Both the position numbers and the translations under genes were made by a program. 64,000 nt of DNA from the NCBI GenBank assembly GCA_020634035.1, contig JACKCM010000004.1, positions 124,001 through 188,000 on the forward strand, given 5' to 3'. The notes beneath the pieces were generated by a model, which was not told where the DNA came from, made no database searches, and worked only from the letters and a program-made list of their open reading frames with translations. This DNA comes from Candidatus Obscuribacterales bacterium. GTDB taxonomy: Bacteria > Cyanobacteriota > Vampirovibrionia > Obscuribacterales > Obscuribacteraceae. Below are positions 16,906 to 24,516 of the stretch, in pieces (positions within the stretch are counted from its first letter, which is position 1; each line of letters begins with the position of its first letter).

Positions 16906-17983
16906 GCTGTTCGAGCCTCTTCGTATTAGAGGTGTCGAATTCAAAAATAGAATCTTTGTCTCTCCAATGTGTCAGTATTCATCCGTCGACGGCATGGCTA
17001 CCGACTGGCATATGGTGCATCTGGGCACCCGGGCTGTGGGCGGTGCTGCCTGCGTTATTGTAGAGGCTACCGCAGTAGAGCCAGAAGGGCGAATCAGCCC
17101 TGACGATATGGGGATCTGGAGCGATGGACACATAGAACCTTTTCGTCGCATCAACAGCTTTGTCAAATCCCAGGGAGCTGTGCCCGGCATACAACTCGCC
17201 CATGCCGGAAGAAAGGCTTCCACAAAAGCGCCATGGAAAGGCGGCGGAGTGCTGCCGGTCTCCGAAGGCGGTTGGGATGTGGTTGGTGCCAGCGCCCTGC
17301 CTTTTGACGAGGGGCATCCTGTGCCGAAGGAGCTCAGCCTCGAGGCTATCCAGTCTCTGGTGCAGTCCTTCGCGCGCGCGGCTGAAAGAGCTGTTGAAGC
17401 CGGTTTCGAGATGATCGAAATCCATAGCGCTCACGGTTATCTGCTTCATTCTTTTCTCTCTCCTCTCTCGAACAAGAGAACTGATGAGTTCGGTGGCAGC
17501 TTTGAAAACCGCGTTCGCTTTACCCGGCAGGTGGTGGAGGCGATAAGAGCCGTGATACCGGATGAGATGCCACTGTTTTTGAGGATCTCTGCCACCGATT
17601 GGGTCGAAGGCGGTTGGGATGCCGTTCAATCAGTTGCCCTCGCAGCCACGGTCAAGCCTCTTGGAGTCGACTTGATAGATTGTTCATCCGGAGCGATTGT
17701 GCCCAGGGTTTCTATTCCGCAAAACCCCGGATATCAGGTGCCTTTCGCCGAACAGATCAGAAGAGATACCGGTATCATGACTGGTGCGGTAGGATTGATA
17801 ACCGAGGCGCAGCAGGCTAACGATATCCTCGAAGAAGAAAAAGCCGATATAGTTCTATTGGCTCGAAAGCTGCTCAGAGAGCCTTACTGGCCTCTTCAGG
17901 CCGCTGCCGAACTGGCAGAGGCTGTCGAGTGGCCGAATCAATATAAACGTGGTCGAGAGCTTGCCACCAGTTTGCCGCGTTAG
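16892..17983 (+). CDS. NADH:flavin oxidoreductase, Old Yellow Enzyme family (YqjM-like)
   Basis: This is an FMN-dependent ene-reductase of the OYE family. The protein has the opening LFEPLRIRGVEFKNRIFVSPMCQYS (FMN contact), QLAHAGRKA, the catalytic-site IEIHSAHGYLLHSFLSPLSN and the SFENRVRF motif. The C-terminal VGLITEAQQA and ADIVLLARKLLREPYWP segments complete the barrel. Start 16892 (MKKCKLFEP) matches the family start; ATG 16850 would add 14 atypical residues. It is probably cytosolic and reduces electrophilic alkenes; the physiological substrate is unknown. Confidence 0.9.
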   Translation: MKKCKLFEPLRIRGVEFKNRIFVSPMCQYSSVDGMATDWHMVHLGTRAVGGAACVIVEATAVEPEGRISPDDMGIWSDGHIEPFRRINSFVKSQGAVPGIQLAHAGRKASTKAPWKGGGVLPVSEGGWDVVGASALPFDEGHPVPKELSLEAIQSLVQSFARAAERAVEAGFEMIEIHSAHGYLLHSFLSPLSNKRTDEFGGSFENRVRFTRQVVEAIRAVIPDEMPLFLRISATDWVEGGWDAVQSVALAATVKPLGVDLIDCSSGAIVPRVSIPQNPGYQVPFAEQIRRDTGIMTGAVGLITEAQQANDILEEEKADIVLLARKLLREPYWPLQAAAELAEAVEWPNQYKRGRELATSLPR

Positions 17984-18008
17984 AGACAGAGATAAGTTAT
18001 TTCTGTCT
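17984..18008. terminator. Possible bidirectional terminator hairpin
   Basis: AGACAGA pairs with TCTGTCT (7 bp) in the 41-nt gap between the convergent OYE and TPR genes. The flanking T or A runs are short, so terminator strength is uncertain. Confidence 0.35.
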
Positions 18009-18024
18009 GTTCTAATCGGCTGAA

Positions 18025-19989
18025 TCAGTCGCTGGTGGCTATGCTGGCTCTGGCGCCGGTTTTTGCCTGTCCGTCAGGGCTTTGCTCTTGATCGGAGCTG
18101 TGGCTGACTTCTCTATTCAAAGCACCAGAGAGGGTGTCGATACGCTCTCTCAATTTCACAAGAATCGGATTCTCTACCGAATAATGTCTTGAGAGAATTA
18201 CCAGGGCTCTGGCAAGCAGCGAGTTGGCCTGGGCTACACGTTTGTGGACCAGATAGACTTCTGCTAGTTTTTGCAAGCTCATGGCCAGTTCTTTGCTGTC
18301 GGGACCGATCTTCTCTGCCAGGGAGACGGCACTGTCGAAGGCATTCTCGGCGGCGATATAATCACCCTGGTCATAGCGCTCTTGACCGGTGCGCATTCTA
18401 TTCTCCCACTCTCTCGTGAGATCTGAGCTGCTCAGTTTTATCACCGGATTACTGTGGGAATTGCTGTGGTAACTGCTGTTAAAGTTGCTGTTGATGTCGC
18501 CCGGGGCTGGAGCCGGCAGGCTGAGGGTTGTTAGAGGCGCGCTCGGCTCTATCGGCTTTGTCTGCACGATTTCTGATACGTCTTTCTTCTCGTTTGAGTC
18601 AGCAGAATCGGATTCAGAACCGGAATTTTCTTGTGCCACCTGAATTGATGCTACTTCTGGTGGCGCGACCTCTTGTTTCGCTTCGGTATTTTGAGCGAGT
18701 TCTTGTGCCGGTTCCTGCCTGGCTTCTGGCTCTTGCGATGGTGCTGCTTCTTGAGGCCGCACCGAAGCGGAACTTGATTCAATCGTCGGCTCCGGCTCAG
18801 GTTTCTGCAGACTGGCAACCGCCTGATTTGCATTCTCACTCGGGGGCTCGGCCGCCGAATTGCTCTGGATATCTTTGTTTTGATTGTTCTCTAGCTGCAA
18901 ACAGACTTCGGCCAGTTTTCTTCTGACCGATGGCGTGTTGCGCAGACGCAAAGCCTCGGTGAATTCTACGAATGCCATGCGCGGAGCCCCGGCTCTCAGT
19001 TGTTCGTTGCCCAGCTCAACTCGGTCTTCATAAGAATTTGGGTCTTTGCCCAGCTCTTTGATAACGGCGTTCAGATTACGACGAGCCGTGGCTTCTCCTG
19101 GAGAGAAATAGAGTGCCGAGCGGAACTTTTCTGCAGAATCTTTTGTGTTGTGCCTTGCCAGCTTCAATCCATAGTTGTTGTAGGCAATAGTCAGGTTCTT
19201 TCTGGCGAATTCATAGTCAGGATGTTTCTCGGTAATCGGCTGCAGAAGTTTGACTGCTTGCTCGAACTTGCCTTTTTTAATCGCTTCAGCCGCTTCGTTA
19301 TTGACCTGGGCAAGCTCTTTCTTTTCTACTTTGATAGAGCTTGTGCCTGTGGTATCGATATTGATATCAAAATTCTTGGGTGATTTTACGCTTGTGGCGA
19401 CCGAAGAGTGGCTTTCGTTGCCCGGGCCTTTTTTCTTGACCAGATTCAGTCTGGGCAGCATGAATTCGGCAAGCTGTTTAGAGGAGTTCGGCTTTAGTTT
19501 GAGAATCTGATTGACGTCACCCAGGGCTCCCTGAAAGTCTCCCTGTTTGTATTTCAGAGAGGCTCGATACTCAAGGGCGCGTGTGTTCTTAGGATTCAGC
19601 TTCAGGGCTTGATCCAGGTCGTTCATGGCCTGCTTGGGAAGATCTAGTTTGGTCAGACACCAGCCCCGTTCGGTATAAGCCATCGAGGACTTGGGGTTGA
19701 GCTTGATTGCATAGTTATAATCGAGGACTGCGTTCTGGTAGTCTGCCAGGGCCTTTCTCGAACGAGCGCGATAGAAGTAGGCAGGATGATGTTCTGGAGA
19801 GAGCTTTATCGCTTTTGAATAGTTGCGGATTGCATCTATGTGTTTTTGCTGTTTTGCTTCGCTCATGGCCTGTCGCACAAGGCTGTCTGCGTTTTCGCCC
19901 TGGGCTTCGGCGCTTCCGGAGCCAATCGAAAGAAGCATTGTCAGAAACAGGCTGGTGGCAATCTTCGACTGGTGGTATCTATCCGGCAT
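18025..19989 (-). CDS. Large secreted TPR protein
   Basis: The 654-aa protein has a signal peptide ending GSAEA, then at least four consecutive TPRs (about residues 35-190: AIRNYSKAIKLSPEHHPAYF, AVLDYNYAIKLNPKSSMAY, AMNDLDQALKLNPKNTRAL). Further TPR-like units follow, then a long Pro/Ala/Glu/Gln-rich disordered linker (about 380-510) and a final TPR pair. It is likely a periplasmic scaffold. It lies 19 nt downstream of the rhodanese gene and is probably in the same leftward run as rhodanese, DCC protein and caspase. No clear ribosome site was found at ATG 19989. Confidence 0.8.
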   Translation of the reverse strand: MPDRYHQSKIATSLFLTMLLSIGSGSAEAQGENADSLVRQAMSEAKQQKHIDAIRNYSKAIKLSPEHHPAYFYRARSRKALADYQNAVLDYNYAIKLNPKSSMAYTERGWCLTKLDLPKQAMNDLDQALKLNPKNTRALEYRASLKYKQGDFQGALGDVNQILKLKPNSSKQLAEFMLPRLNLVKKKGPGNESHSSVATSVKSPKNFDINIDTTGTSSIKVEKKELAQVNNEAAEAIKKGKFEQAVKLLQPITEKHPDYEFARKNLTIAYNNYGLKLARHNTKDSAEKFRSALYFSPGEATARRNLNAVIKELGKDPNSYEDRVELGNEQLRAGAPRMAFVEFTEALRLRNTPSVRRKLAEVCLQLENNQNKDIQSNSAAEPPSENANQAVASLQKPEPEPTIESSSASVRPQEAAPSQEPEARQEPAQELAQNTEAKQEVAPPEVASIQVAQENSGSESDSADSNEKKDVSEIVQTKPIEPSAPLTTLSLPAPAPGDINSNFNSSYHSNSHSNPVIKLSSSDLTREWENRMRTGQERYDQGDYIAAENAFDSAVSLAEKIGPDSKELAMSLQKLAEVYLVHKRVAQANSLLARALVILSRHYSVENPILVKLRERIDTLSGALNREVSHSSDQEQSPDGQAKTGARASIATSD

Positions 19990-20008
19990 AGAGATCTAGC
20001 GCAACTCC

Positions 20009-20887
20009 TCAAATAGTCAAAATCGGCAGCTCATTGTCGAAGGTCCATTCCATAATCGAACCGTCATAGACGGGTAGTATTGTTCCAGTATAATGCTCGT
20101 GCAGGAGGGCGACGGTGCATGTGCGGACTCCCACTTCGCAGTAGGTGCCTATATTCTTCAGGGATTGATAACCTTTCGGTAATAAGCTTTTATAAGCCTC
20201 TTCTTCGATGAAAGTATGTCCGTCATCGGTGAAGACATCGTTGAACACCACCAGATGTGCCTCTGGAATGCGACCTTTTTTCGGCTGATACCAGAATCGC
20301 TTACCAGAAAACTCGTCTTCTGAGCGGGTGTCGAGCATTCGGGGAAATTGATCGGTGTCGATAAGCGCCGTCAGATCTTGATGGAGGATGCGGCGTTCTT
20401 GTTTTAACTCAGGAACGAAAGAGGATGAGCCGGGATTCTGAATTTCTGTCTGGAGCGGGAGTGAACGTCTCTTCCAGGCCTTGAGACCACCGTCCAGCAT
20501 GGCTACCTGTTTGACGCCGGCATAGATGAGCATCCAGGCGACACGGCCTTCTCGCCCTTTCGATGATCTGCCGCCTGCATAAACCACCACCGGTCGGTCA
20601 CGGTCGACCCCCAGTTTGCGGAATTTATCTATGTAGACGGGCTTTTCGAGGTTAGCGAGCTTGCCCCAGTAGCCTGGCTGGTGCAGAATCGGTCTGACCC
20701 GGTCGGGGGCCTTTTCGTTCCAGTCTTCCCAGCCAATATGAACAGCTCCGGGGATATGTCCTCTTTGAAACTCTTTGAAGGGTCTTGCGTCCACGACCAG
20801 GCAATCACTGCCGAGAGCGAGCAACTCTTCGACCGTGACCAAGAGCGATCCTCTGCTATTCTCCTGGGAATTAGCCAATTGTTTCAA
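20009..20887 (-). CDS. Two-domain rhodanese-like sulfurtransferase
   Basis: This is a predicted thiosulfate or 3-mercaptopyruvate sulfurtransferase moving sulfane sulfur to a thiol acceptor. The protein has a non-catalytic N-terminal rhodanese domain (VVDARPFKEFQRGHIPGAVHI, VVYAGGRSSK with no Cys) and a catalytic C-terminal domain (MLDTRSEDEFSG). Its active loop reads CEVGVRT with Cys near residue 250. The TTG at 20887 is only 1 nt from AAAGGAG; a second in-frame TTG at 20878 with 10 nt spacing is a better start. It sits between the DCC-family and TPR genes on the same strand. Confidence 0.85.
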   Translation of the reverse strand: MKQLANSQENSRGSLLVTVEELLALGSDCLVVDARPFKEFQRGHIPGAVHIGWEDWNEKAPDRVRPILHQPGYWGKLANLEKPVYIDKFRKLGVDRDRPVVVYAGGRSSKGREGRVAWMLIYAGVKQVAMLDGGLKAWKRRSLPLQTEIQNPGSSSFVPELKQERRILHQDLTALIDTDQFPRMLDTRSEDEFSGKRFWYQPKKGRIPEAHLVVFNDVFTDDGHTFIEEEAYKSLLPKGYQSLKNIGTYCEVGVRTCTVALLHEHYTGTILPVYDGSIMEWTFDNELPILTI

Positions 20888-20953
20888 GCTCCTTTAGAAC
20901 TTGAGAATTCTAGCGCACTTTGGCTGATTTCGCCTGTTTTGGCGGAAAATCAG

Positions 20954-21406
20954 TTAGATTTCTATGAATTTTTCAGCTTCGCTGGAGCTTGGAAGAAGGC
21001 AGGTGTCATATTTGCCGAACAGTCGATAGCGAAATTTCGCCACCAGCCGATAGCCCAGATCTCTAATCGGCCTTGGAATGATATTGAGTATGGTGGCAAA
21101 GAAGGGCATCGGTGCCTTCAATCCCTTCAGGATATGAATAATTGCGTCAGAGCGCCAGAGCAGCTTGCTGTCGGGCTCTCCTCCATCGACCTGGACATAG
21201 ACAGTATCCAGATCGGCTGCTTCGATACCGTGTCTCTTCAATCGCTCTGAAGCAAAATCGCTCTGCAGAGAAGCAAAGACAAAGGAGTTCTCTGCGGAAT
21301 TGGCGAGGACGAATTTGACAAAAAAATTGCACAGACCACAGACACCGTCGTAGAAAATCAAGCTGTGACCGGAGATGTCTTCAGGAATGGGCTCCTTGCT
21401 GTTCAT
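20954..21406 (-). CDS. DCC-family (DUF393) thiol-disulfide oxidoreductase-like protein
   Basis: The protein of about 150 aa carries the family signature FYDGVCGLCN near its N-terminus, with a CxxC redox pair in a thioredoxin-like context, and the later RSDAIIHIL and IPRPIRDLGY motifs of DUF393. Redox activity is predicted for the family but poorly tested. ATG 21406 is chosen because AAGGGG lies just upstream; the ORF extends to a TTG at 21445 that would overlap the caspase gene. It lies between the caspase and rhodanese genes, consistent with a thiol/sulfur theme. Confidence 0.85.
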   Translation of the reverse strand: MNSKEPIPEDISGHSLIFYDGVCGLCNFFVKFVLANSAENSFVFASLQSDFASERLKRHGIEAADLDTVYVQVDGGEPDSKLLWRSDAIIHILKGLKAPMPFFATILNIIPRPIRDLGYRLVAKFRYRLFGKYDTCLLPSSSEAEKFIEI

Positions 21407-21434
21407 TTCAGTCCCCTTTATCCTTTCAATCCCC

Positions 21435-22835
21435 TTAATCTCCAAAGCTAACTTTCTTGGGGAACTTCCAATCGTAGAACTGGGCTTGTTTTATGTCTTG
21501 CCAGGCGTTCACGTCCCTTCCCATCTTATGGTACACATAGGCTCTGGCAACATAGAAGTGGGTCTTGTTTGGATCGTTCATGAGAGCGTCCGAAAGATCG
21601 TTCAGGGCATCTATCCAGCGCTCCATTTTGATGTAAGCCACTCCCCTGTTATAGAAGAGTTCCGGGTCTTTGGGGTTGGAGCGAATGGCGGTGTTGTACC
21701 CTCTGAGGAGTCTCTTTGGCTCTTTGGGACCGATTTTGTCGAAATAATCTTTGTCCAGATGAAGGCTTTCGCCGATGCTCTCTTCTTCGAAAGATGGCTT
21801 TTTGACCGGTTCTTTCAGGATGCTGTTGAAGTCCAGATCTCCGTCGTTCTGTTTACTTCTCAGGTAATCTTCGAGTCTAGGTGAGCTGTCTTGTCCGAGA
21901 TCTGCGCGGATAGTCTCCGGGACCGGCTCATAGGAGGTCGGTTTTGCCGCAATCACCAGATCGGCCCCTTCCCATTTGCTGTTTAGCACCGGAGTCTGCT
22001 CGGCACCGAGGCGGTCTTGTTTGACCTCCTTTTGTACGGAGTCTTTAACCGAGGAAAAAGCTTCTTTTATGCCTGAATCTTCTTTGTTGCTTCGCAGAGC
22101 ATCGAGGAGTTGTCTGGTGAACACGCCGTTTTTGTAGCGCCTGGATTCCCAGGATTGTTCATCGGGCATGCTGGAGCAGATGACCATCTGACCCTCGCCC
22201 TGTCCGATGGCGTTAACGTCGAAGTTTGCTACTCTCTTCAAGCCTTTTGCATTGGGATTGAGAGTTCCTGAATGGCAGGCGTCGAGAATTAGCAGGATTC
22301 GATTACTCTTCACTCGTCCTTTCAGGGACTCGAGCAATCTTTTCATCTCTATTCCTGTGGTAAATAGCTCATCCGGTTCGCTGTCATAGGCAACCAGATA
22401 GTTTTTGCCCTGACGGTCTATGTGACCCGGGCTGCCGTGGGTCGAGAAGTAGACGACCACCAGATCTCCTTCCTGGACCAGATTGGGCAGGAACTTCTCA
22501 CCAAGTTCTGAAAGTACACGTCTTTCGGTGGCTTCCTCATTCAAGAGGATTCGTACATGGTCCTTACTGAAATTGGCTTCGTCAACAAGAAATCGGTAGA
22601 AATCGGCGGCATCTTTGGCAGCATACTGCAGGCGGGGCACTTTCTTGCTCTTGAAGTTGCCGATGCCGACCACAAGCGCCCACTTGTCTCGAACGGGCAT
22701 CAGCTTCTGCTCTTCCTTAATCCTGGCTTTAGCGTCCTCGATATCACCCGGGACCGTCTCTTGAGCCGCCGCCGGCAAGGCGACCTGCAAACCCAAAATT
22801 AGCGCTACCGCGCTGCCAAGGAAAGCTCTGAGCAT
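21435..22835 (-). CDS. Secreted caspase-like (C14) protease with C-terminal TPRs
   Basis: The 466-aa protein has a signal peptide ending PAAAQ and a caspase-fold domain (about 50-300). The catalytic His133 lies in YFSTHGSPG and Cys187 in LILDACHSG, so the dyad is intact. The C-terminus (about 370-455) holds TPRs (PELFYNRGVAYIKMERW). Bacterial orthocaspases cleave after basic residues; here the signal peptide puts it outside the cytoplasm. GAGG lies 5 nt before the ATG. The DCC, rhodanese and TPR genes follow on the same strand with short gaps. Confidence 0.88.
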   Translation of the reverse strand: MLRAFLGSAVALILGLQVALPAAAQETVPGDIEDAKARIKEEQKLMPVRDKWALVVGIGNFKSKKVPRLQYAAKDAADFYRFLVDEANFSKDHVRILLNEEATERRVLSELGEKFLPNLVQEGDLVVVYFSTHGSPGHIDRQGKNYLVAYDSEPDELFTTGIEMKRLLESLKGRVKSNRILLILDACHSGTLNPNAKGLKRVANFDVNAIGQGEGQMVICSSMPDEQSWESRRYKNGVFTRQLLDALRSNKEDSGIKEAFSSVKDSVQKEVKQDRLGAEQTPVLNSKWEGADLVIAAKPTSYEPVPETIRADLGQDSSPRLEDYLRSKQNDGDLDFNSILKEPVKKPSFEEESIGESLHLDKDYFDKIGPKEPKRLLRGYNTAIRSNPKDPELFYNRGVAYIKMERWIDALNDLSDALMNDPNKTHFYVARAYVYHKMGRDVNAWQDIKQAQFYDWKFPKKVSFGD

Positions 22836-23052
22836 ATTTACCTCATAAACGAGTGGACTATGATCATTTTACCCTCTAATGAGGGGAATTTCGGGCTTGG
22901 GTCCAGGGTTCATCAGATTCCTGTTTCAATCTACTCAGCCGATGATAAATTTACGAGGCAGAGCGGCGGATTGGCTGTTTTCTTTTGGCACAGTAGTATG
23001 AACTGACCTGATGATACACTTACCAGACAAGCATTATGCGAAGGTGTGAGCA

Positions 23053-23589
23053 GTGAACGCGGCGAATGGAAAAGGAGAGTTTCTCCTTTTTATAAACTAC
23101 AGACAGGCGATGCGCTTTGGCCATGTTGGCTGGGGCTTTTCTGTTCCCTCGCAGAACATCTATGTATTCGGCTCTACCGATCATTTGTATCGTCACCACT
23201 GGTGGGATCTTCTTGGCTGGGCCAATTATATGTATGTCGGACCGGGTGAGTCCAATGACTGGTGGTTGATGAAGGCTGATAAAGAGAAGATGACCGATGA
23301 GATGACGACCAGGGGATGGCATATTCGGTACCATGCTTATAAGTCTCTCCCGGTGGATGACCCATCTCCTGATAAAGCCGAGGCTGTGGCCCAGTCTTTT
23401 CAGAACGCGGGCTGGTCTGTGCTGAGCAATAATTGTGTTCAGCAGACCTACGAAATAGCTAAAGCATATGGGGTGGGAGCAGAAATTCTCAATCCCTGGC
23501 ACAACACTCTGCTTTTGATTCCCAACTACTGGTTTGGCAAAGTCGAAGGGCGGTTCGTCAAACTGCGCACCCCCACAGACGAAATCTAG
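23053..23589 (+). CDS. Putative papain-fold (NlpC/P60- or YiiX-like) protein
   Basis: The 178-aa protein starts at GTG 23053 after AAGGTG. A His in RFGHVGWGF (residue 24) comes before a Cys in SNNCVQQTYEIAKAYG (residue 128). That order and the NNC motif resemble circularly permuted papain-like hydrolases (YiiX, DUF4105, LRAT-like). No signal peptide is visible. The catalytic assignment is inference; the middle is rich in Trp and Tyr. The neighbour on the opposite strand is the transposase-derived gene, 17 nt away tail to tail. Confidence 0.5.
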   Translation: MNAANGKGEFLLFINYRQAMRFGHVGWGFSVPSQNIYVFGSTDHLYRHHWWDLLGWANYMYVGPGESNDWWLMKADKEKMTDEMTTRGWHIRYHAYKSLPVDDPSPDKAEAVAQSFQNAGWSVLSNNCVQQTYEIAKAYGVGAEILNPWHNTLLLIPNYWFGKVEGRFVKLRTPTDEI

Positions 23590-23605
23590 ACGATTTTTCT
23601 GGACG

Positions 23606-24370
23606 TTATGACAGCCGAAAAGATCGTTGCAGTAATTGGGGCGCGATGTATTTGAGGACCCCCTTCCTGGGCAACGGACTGCCTCGCACGAAACAGGTTA
23701 TAAGAGAAAGCGGATCTATAACAGCCGCAGCCAGGCGGATGGAGTTTTCATAGACATAAAGCTGGGAGTATTTTCGGCTGACACCATAGAAAGTGCCAAG
23801 CAGGTACGCGATCAATATTCTAGTGCTTTCCTGAACTAGCTGGTCGATGGGCTCGACAGAGTTCTTACCATTGTTCTTACCCCCGTCTTTCTCTGCGTCG
23901 TGTGCATTTTGACAGTATTGAATTCTTCTTTCTCCACTGCGCTTAAAGAGTGCCTTTTTCAAAGTTGCGCAAGGAATCGAGACCTCCTCTCTTGTATCTC
24001 CCAGAAAATCTTCCAGGTGTTTTCCGAGTACCAGTCGAATTTTTTGCATCATGAACCAGGTGGTGGCATAGTCGAGCTTGAATAGAAGTGAGAGCGAAGT
24101 GGACGATAGACCGTCTTCTTCGAGTAGTGAAAGGATGGCTTTTACCCACAGTTTTAGGTTCTTTACGCCGTGCAGGGCGGTGCCGGATGTCGCTGATATT
24201 TGTGCTTGGCACTGACGGCACTCCATTAGTTTTCTGCTTTCAATTCGATAGGCTTTTGTATCTCCACACCGTGGACAGGAGAAGCCTTCCGGCCAGCGCA
24301 GGCTCTCCAGAATAGTTCTGTAGTCATCGTTCGATTCGGCTTTTTCCAGTAAAGTGTACAGATCTTCCAT
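23606..24370 (-). CDS. IS1595-transposase-derived protein lacking the DDE core
   Basis: The first 120 residues match the IS1595 transposase N-terminus: a zinc ribbon (FSCPRCGD...MECRQCQAQISATSGTALHG) and a helix-turn-helix-like segment (LSSTSLSLLFKLDYATTWFMMQKIR). The expected catalytic segment with VEVDE and later acidic residues is absent, replaced by a short polar stretch. A relic of the C-terminal helix remains (GVSRKYSQLYVYENSIR). Length is 254 aa against roughly 300 or more for full transposases. The frame is intact and the ribosome site is unusually strong, so this may be a domesticated DNA-binding protein. No terminal inverted repeats were seen. Confidence 0.7.
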   Translation of the reverse strand: MEDLYTLLEKAESNDDYRTILESLRWPEGFSCPRCGDTKAYRIESRKLMECRQCQAQISATSGTALHGVKNLKLWVKAILSLLEEDGLSSTSLSLLFKLDYATTWFMMQKIRLVLGKHLEDFLGDTREEVSIPCATLKKALFKRSGERRIQYCQNAHDAEKDGGKNNGKNSVEPIDQLVQESTRILIAYLLGTFYGVSRKYSQLYVYENSIRLAAAVIDPLSLITCFVRGSPLPRKGVLKYIAPQLLQRSFRLS

Positions 24371-24375
24371 GATGA

Positions 24376-24387
24376 ATCACCTCCTTT
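24376..24387 (-). promoter_or_regulatory. Extended Shine-Dalgarno of the transposase-derived gene
   Basis: AAAGGAGGTGAT is a 12-nt match to the usual anti-Shine-Dalgarno complement, with AGGAGG 9 nt before ATG 24370. It is among the strongest ribosome sites in the window and fixes the start. Confidence 0.85.
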
Positions 24388-24516
24388 TTGATAAACGATG
24401 GAGGACCGGAAAAGTTCACTCTGGGCTATGCGAATAATTCCTCAATGCGGCAAGGGGAGCCCGAAGAACCTGAGAAGAGAAGGGAGGCTTATGGCGATGG
24501 CTCAGGGATACTAAAG

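Noticed and set aside
23606..24516. Complete insertion sequence
   Set aside because: No terminal inverted repeats or target duplication were seen, and the transposase catalytic region is missing.
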